Of a DNA stretch of 8,697 nt, positions 6,181 through 8,697 are shown one piece after another. Location: the NCBI GenBank assembly GCA_021846145.1, contig JAJZCJ010000128.1, positions 1 through 8,697 of the forward strand, written 5' to 3'. The translations under genes and the position numbers were made by a program. Within the stretch, counting starts at the first letter, position 1; each line of letters opens with the position of its first letter. This DNA comes from Bacillota bacterium (GTDB taxonomy: Bacteria; Bacillota; Bacilli; Alicyclobacillales; SLC66). The notes beneath the pieces were generated by a model. It was given only the letters and a program-made list of their open reading frames with translations. It did not search any database and was not told where the DNA came from.

Positions 6181-7425
6181 TCAGTCAAAAGTCCGAATTG
6201 CCCGAACCAATAGTGATGCCAAACTCATCACGACAATAAAAATAGATTCGATTATCATCGTATCTATCCCACCAATACTTTGAGAAAGCCAACCCGTCAC
6301 CAGATAGCCAAGTGGAAGCAATCCGTATGAACCGAACATATCTAGGCTTGAAACCCTCCCATAAGCCTCAATAGGAACCAGTTCCTGAAGACTTCCCTCC
6401 CAAATCAGACCAAACAACATAAATCCTGCACCACTAATCGTCATGCATACAATGAATTGAATAATCTCATTTGAAAATGCTAAAACACCAAATGTGAGTC
6501 CGGCAATGGCAATGCCTATATAACTCAACAAACCCCTGCGTCTCCATTGATTGCGATGACCAAAAATAATTGAAATGATAATCGCACCTAACCCGCTGGC
6601 TGAAGTAACGAGTCCATAATCAAAAGACGAAAGTCGCATATGCACTTTTATCAACCAAGGCAAAAGTACTGCCACAATTCCTTGATCCGAAATATTGATA
6701 AATGCAAAAACAAGAATAGTAATCCAAAGCCATGAATGTTTTTGTAGTTCGTAGAATCCACCTAATAATTCTCGAATAAATACCCTTACAAAATGTTTGT
6801 CTGTTATCACATTACTAGCGTTGATTGTATTTGGTAATTTTACAAAAAATAAACTGATAACAGAAATTAAAAAGCCGATAGCATCAACGCCAAGCGCCAC
6901 AGCACCTGATGATATCCCCACAAGTAATCCGCCAATCGAAGGTCCGATTAAAAATGCCAATTGTTGCGTTCCCATTGTCAGAGAATTAGCCGCATTGCGA
7001 ATAGATCCCGTAAACACTTGAGCTCGCGCTGCTGCATACGCAGGCAGAAATAATGCTTGCATCGCTCCAAAAACGACAGAGAACCAATACAGATCGTACA
7101 ATTTCATCAAATGAAAAGCCGCAAGAAACGTTAAACCAACTACTAACAACAAGCGAATCATATCTGTAATAATCATAACAGGAACACGAGGTAATCGGTC
7201 GGCAATTATTCCTGTAAATGGAAACAACAAAACTTGAGGCAACATCATCAATGTCATGATCAATCCAAGCGTCAACGTAGAGGCGTGAAGGGTTAAAGCA
7301 ATCATGGGAACCACTACATTCATGATGGCTCCTCCGACACTGGCAAGCGATTGTCCGATCCATAACGCGGTAAAGTTTTTCGAGACCTTAAACGGCTGCA
7401 ATAAACCCACATTATTATCGCTCAT
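6181..7425 (-). CDS. MFS transporter, probable drug/metabolite exporter
   Basis: A 414-aa inner-membrane protein of the major facilitator superfamily with about 12 membrane segments in two halves. Motif A between helices 2 and 3 reads GIIADRLPR (72-80), with Gly72, Asp76, Arg77 and Arg80 in place. The N-terminal pattern FTALWIGQSLASVGGAIMNV and the overall length fit the proton-driven exporter group that includes MefE and EntS. The substrate cannot be read from the sequence. The ATG at 7425 directly abuts the TAA of the response-regulator gene (TAAATG) and has no clear Shine-Dalgarno site, so translation is probably coupled to the upstream gene. Lying between a two-component system and an amino acid permease, it is likely a target or functional partner of that system. 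No damage is visible. Confidence 0.9.
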   Translation of the reverse strand: MSDNNVGLLQPFKVSKNFTALWIGQSLASVGGAIMNVVVPMIALTLHASTLTLGLIMTLMMLPQVLLFPFTGIIADRLPRVPVMIITDMIRLLLVVGLTFLAAFHLMKLYDLYWFSVVFGAMQALFLPAYAAARAQVFTGSIRNAANSLTMGTQQLAFLIGPSIGGLLVGISSGAVALGVDAIGFLISVISLFFVKLPNTINASNVITDKHFVRVFIRELLGGFYELQKHSWLWITILVFAFINISDQGIVAVLLPWLIKVHMRLSSFDYGLVTSASGLGAIIISIIFGHRNQWRRRGLLSYIGIAIAGLTFGVLAFSNEIIQFIVCMTISGAGFMLFGLIWEGSLQELVPIEAYGRVSSLDMFGSYGLLPLGYLVTGWLSQSIGGIDTMIIESIFIVVMSLASLLVRAIRTFD

Positions 7426-8085
7426 TTAATCTACAAAAAAAGCGATCAACCGATGATTCAAGGCATACTGAATTAAGTCTGCCTTTGATTCAGCTCCTAT
7501 GCGTTCCACAATATGCGAACGATGTGCCTCCACTGTTTTCACACTGATATGCAAACGCTGCGCTATTTCGCGATTCGTGTATCCATAAGCAATCAGGCCT
7601 AGCACTTCTGTTTCCCTAGGCGTCAATAGCGGAGTAAGTACCTCATCTGGGTGACTCAAATGTTCAAAAATACGTTTCCGTGCTTCCTGTGAAATACGAT
7701 CAGATAAAAAAGGTTGTTCTTTTTCTGTTGAATAAATAGCCCGGATAATTTCCGTGCTCGGATCATGTTTGAATAACACACCAGCGATACCTACAAGCAA
7801 CATCTGCTCTATATGAGGTTCATCATCGTACATAGTTAGCATAAGAATCCTCGTGCGCGGGAGCTCCTCGAGAATCTTCTTCGCAGCCTTCATTCCATTG
7901 ATTCCACCTGGCATATGTACATCCATCAAAATCACATCAGGTTTAGCATCCATCGCGACATCAATGGCACGCTCCCCAGAATCGACTTCACCAATCACTT
8001 CAAATCCTGGTTCTTCCTCAAGTATTAGACGAACACCTTGTCGAACCAATGCATGATCATCCACCAGCAAGATTCGTAAAGTCAA
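7426..8085 (-). CDS. NarL/LuxR-type response regulator
   Basis: A 219-aa cytoplasmic transcription factor, full length for the family. The receiver domain (about 3-120) has the acidic pair Asp9-Asp10, phospho-acceptor Asp55 (LMDVHMP), Thr84 and Lys106. The LuxR-type helix-turn-helix lies at about 152-212 (LTPRETEVLGLIAYGYTNRE, then ISVKTVEAHRSHI). LTMYDDEP and the closing QYALNHRLIAF resemble NreC, the oxygen/nitrate regulator of staphylococci, but this is not enough to name it. The start is a TTG at 8085, chosen because GAGGTG lies 8 nt upstream and the frame then reads directly into the RILLVDDH receiver start. It begins 12 bp after the stop of the sensor kinase gene and is followed without a gap by the MFS gene, so it probably controls this operon. 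Phosphorylation by the adjacent kinase is the obvious inference. Confidence 0.94.
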   Translation of the reverse strand: MTLRILLVDDHALVRQGVRLILEEEPGFEVIGEVDSGERAIDVAMDAKPDVILMDVHMPGGINGMKAAKKILEELPRTRILMLTMYDDEPHIEQMLLVGIAGVLFKHDPSTEIIRAIYSTEKEQPFLSDRISQEARKRIFEHLSHPDEVLTPLLTPRETEVLGLIAYGYTNREIAQRLHISVKTVEAHRSHIVERIGAESKADLIQYALNHRLIAFFVD

Positions 8086-8097
8086 TGATACTTCACC

Positions 8098-8697
8098 TCA
8101 AAATTGGTTTTTAGGCACATTTACTTCAATGGTGGTCCCTTGGCTAAGTAAACTTGTTATATAAAAGATACCACCAATTGCACGTGAACGTTCCTCCATA
8201 TTCCTTAACCCATAGCCGCCAATATTTTTTTCATTAAGTTCAAATCCGACACCATTATCTTCAATACGAAGCACCAAATTTTTAGCCCCACTTGAAAATG
8301 CAATGGTCACTGATGTCGCTTCGCCATGTTGAATGGCATTGTGAACCGCTTCTTGAACAATTCTGTAAATATGTACAGAGATAGAAGGAGATATGGCGTT
8401 TTCTGAAACTACATCCGTCATAAACATAACATGTATGCGGCGTGTGCTAAGTCGCTCTGCCATCGAGCGCAACGCAGATAGGAGCCCAATATCATATAAT
8501 ACAGCCGGATATAGTGACCGTGAAAGTAGCCTGATTTCTTCAATACACGCAAAAACCTGCTGTTGCAATTGTTCTACACGCTGTGCGAGCTCTTGATTTT
8601 CCATCCGTCTAACAAGGTGTTCCATGCCTAGACTGATACCATATAGAGTTTGTGAAATTCCATCATGCAACTCTTGTGACAATCGCTTTCGTTCTTC
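8098..8697 (-). CDS. Two-component sensor histidine kinase, NarL-partner type (N-terminus outside window)
   Basis: The last 199 residues of a HisKA_3/HATPase kinase, the type that pairs with NarL regulators (NreB, DegS, LiaS groups). The frame is open to the window edge, and the TTG at 8682 is an internal Leu codon. The dimerisation/phospho-acceptor helix reads EERKRLSQELHDGISQTL, with the phosphorylated His at visible residue 11. The ATP-binding domain shows the N box QEAVHNAIQH (Asn120), the G1 box EDNGVGF (147-152) and the G2 box GGYGLRNMEER (160-170). The sensor part is missing, so signal and location (membrane or cytosol) cannot be told. The stop codon lies within the ribosome site of the response-regulator gene, typical of a coupled kinase-regulator pair. 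Confidence 0.94.
   Translation of the reverse strand, partial: EERKRLSQELHDGISQTLYGISLGMEHLVRRMENQELAQRVEQLQQQVFACIEEIRLLSRSLYPAVLYDIGLLSALRSMAERLSTRRIHVMFMTDVVSENAISPSISVHIYRIVQEAVHNAIQHGEATSVTIAFSSGAKNLVLRIEDNGVGFELNEKNIGGYGLRNMEERSRAIGGIFYITSLLSQGTTIEVNVPKNQF

Overview
The window looks like a chromosomal segment of a low-to-medium GC Firmicute, probably in the Bacillales. Signs of this are strong purine-rich Shine-Dalgarno sites, sigma-A-type promoters, TTG starts, an adjacent malate synthase/isocitrate lyase pair, a free-standing HD-GYP protein and a NarL-type two-component system resembling the staphylococcal/bacillar NreBC and DegSU groups. An Alicyclobacillaceae-like host is possible, but that is a guess.

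Layout: (1) 1-1751, + strand: the 3' end of malate synthase A (aceB) and a complete isocitrate lyase (aceA), the two glyoxylate-shunt enzymes, closed by a hairpin. (2) 1762-2736, - strand: an HD-GYP protein, probably a cyclic-di-GMP phosphodiesterase, with its own good promoter, convergent with aceA. (3) 2737-3049: a gene-poor stretch containing a well-formed + strand terminator that serves no recognisable gene. (4) 3050-4444, - strand: a compact three-gene cassette in transcription order: ribbon-helix-helix protein, catalytic-core-only tyrosine recombinase, Uma2-family PD-(D/E)XK protein. (5) 4445-4905: a 461-bp AT-rich non-coding region with a perfect 11-bp inverted repeat and five copies of TGATAC. 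(6) 4906-8697, - strand: a tightly packed operon of sensor kinase (N-terminus off the window), response regulator, MFS exporter and YjeH-like APC permease.

Parts 1, 2 and 6 are ordinary core-type genes. Parts 4 and 5 together look accessory: a recombinase, a small DNA-binding protein and a predicted nuclease next to a repeat-rich region that could be the binding or recombination site of the encoded proteins. The recombinase gene contains GC-rich stretches (39 of 60 bases at 3901-3960) unlike the AT-rich DNA around it, which supports acquisition by transfer. This cassette and its repeat region are the best candidate for an undescribed system here. The link between them is inferred from position and motif clustering, not shown.
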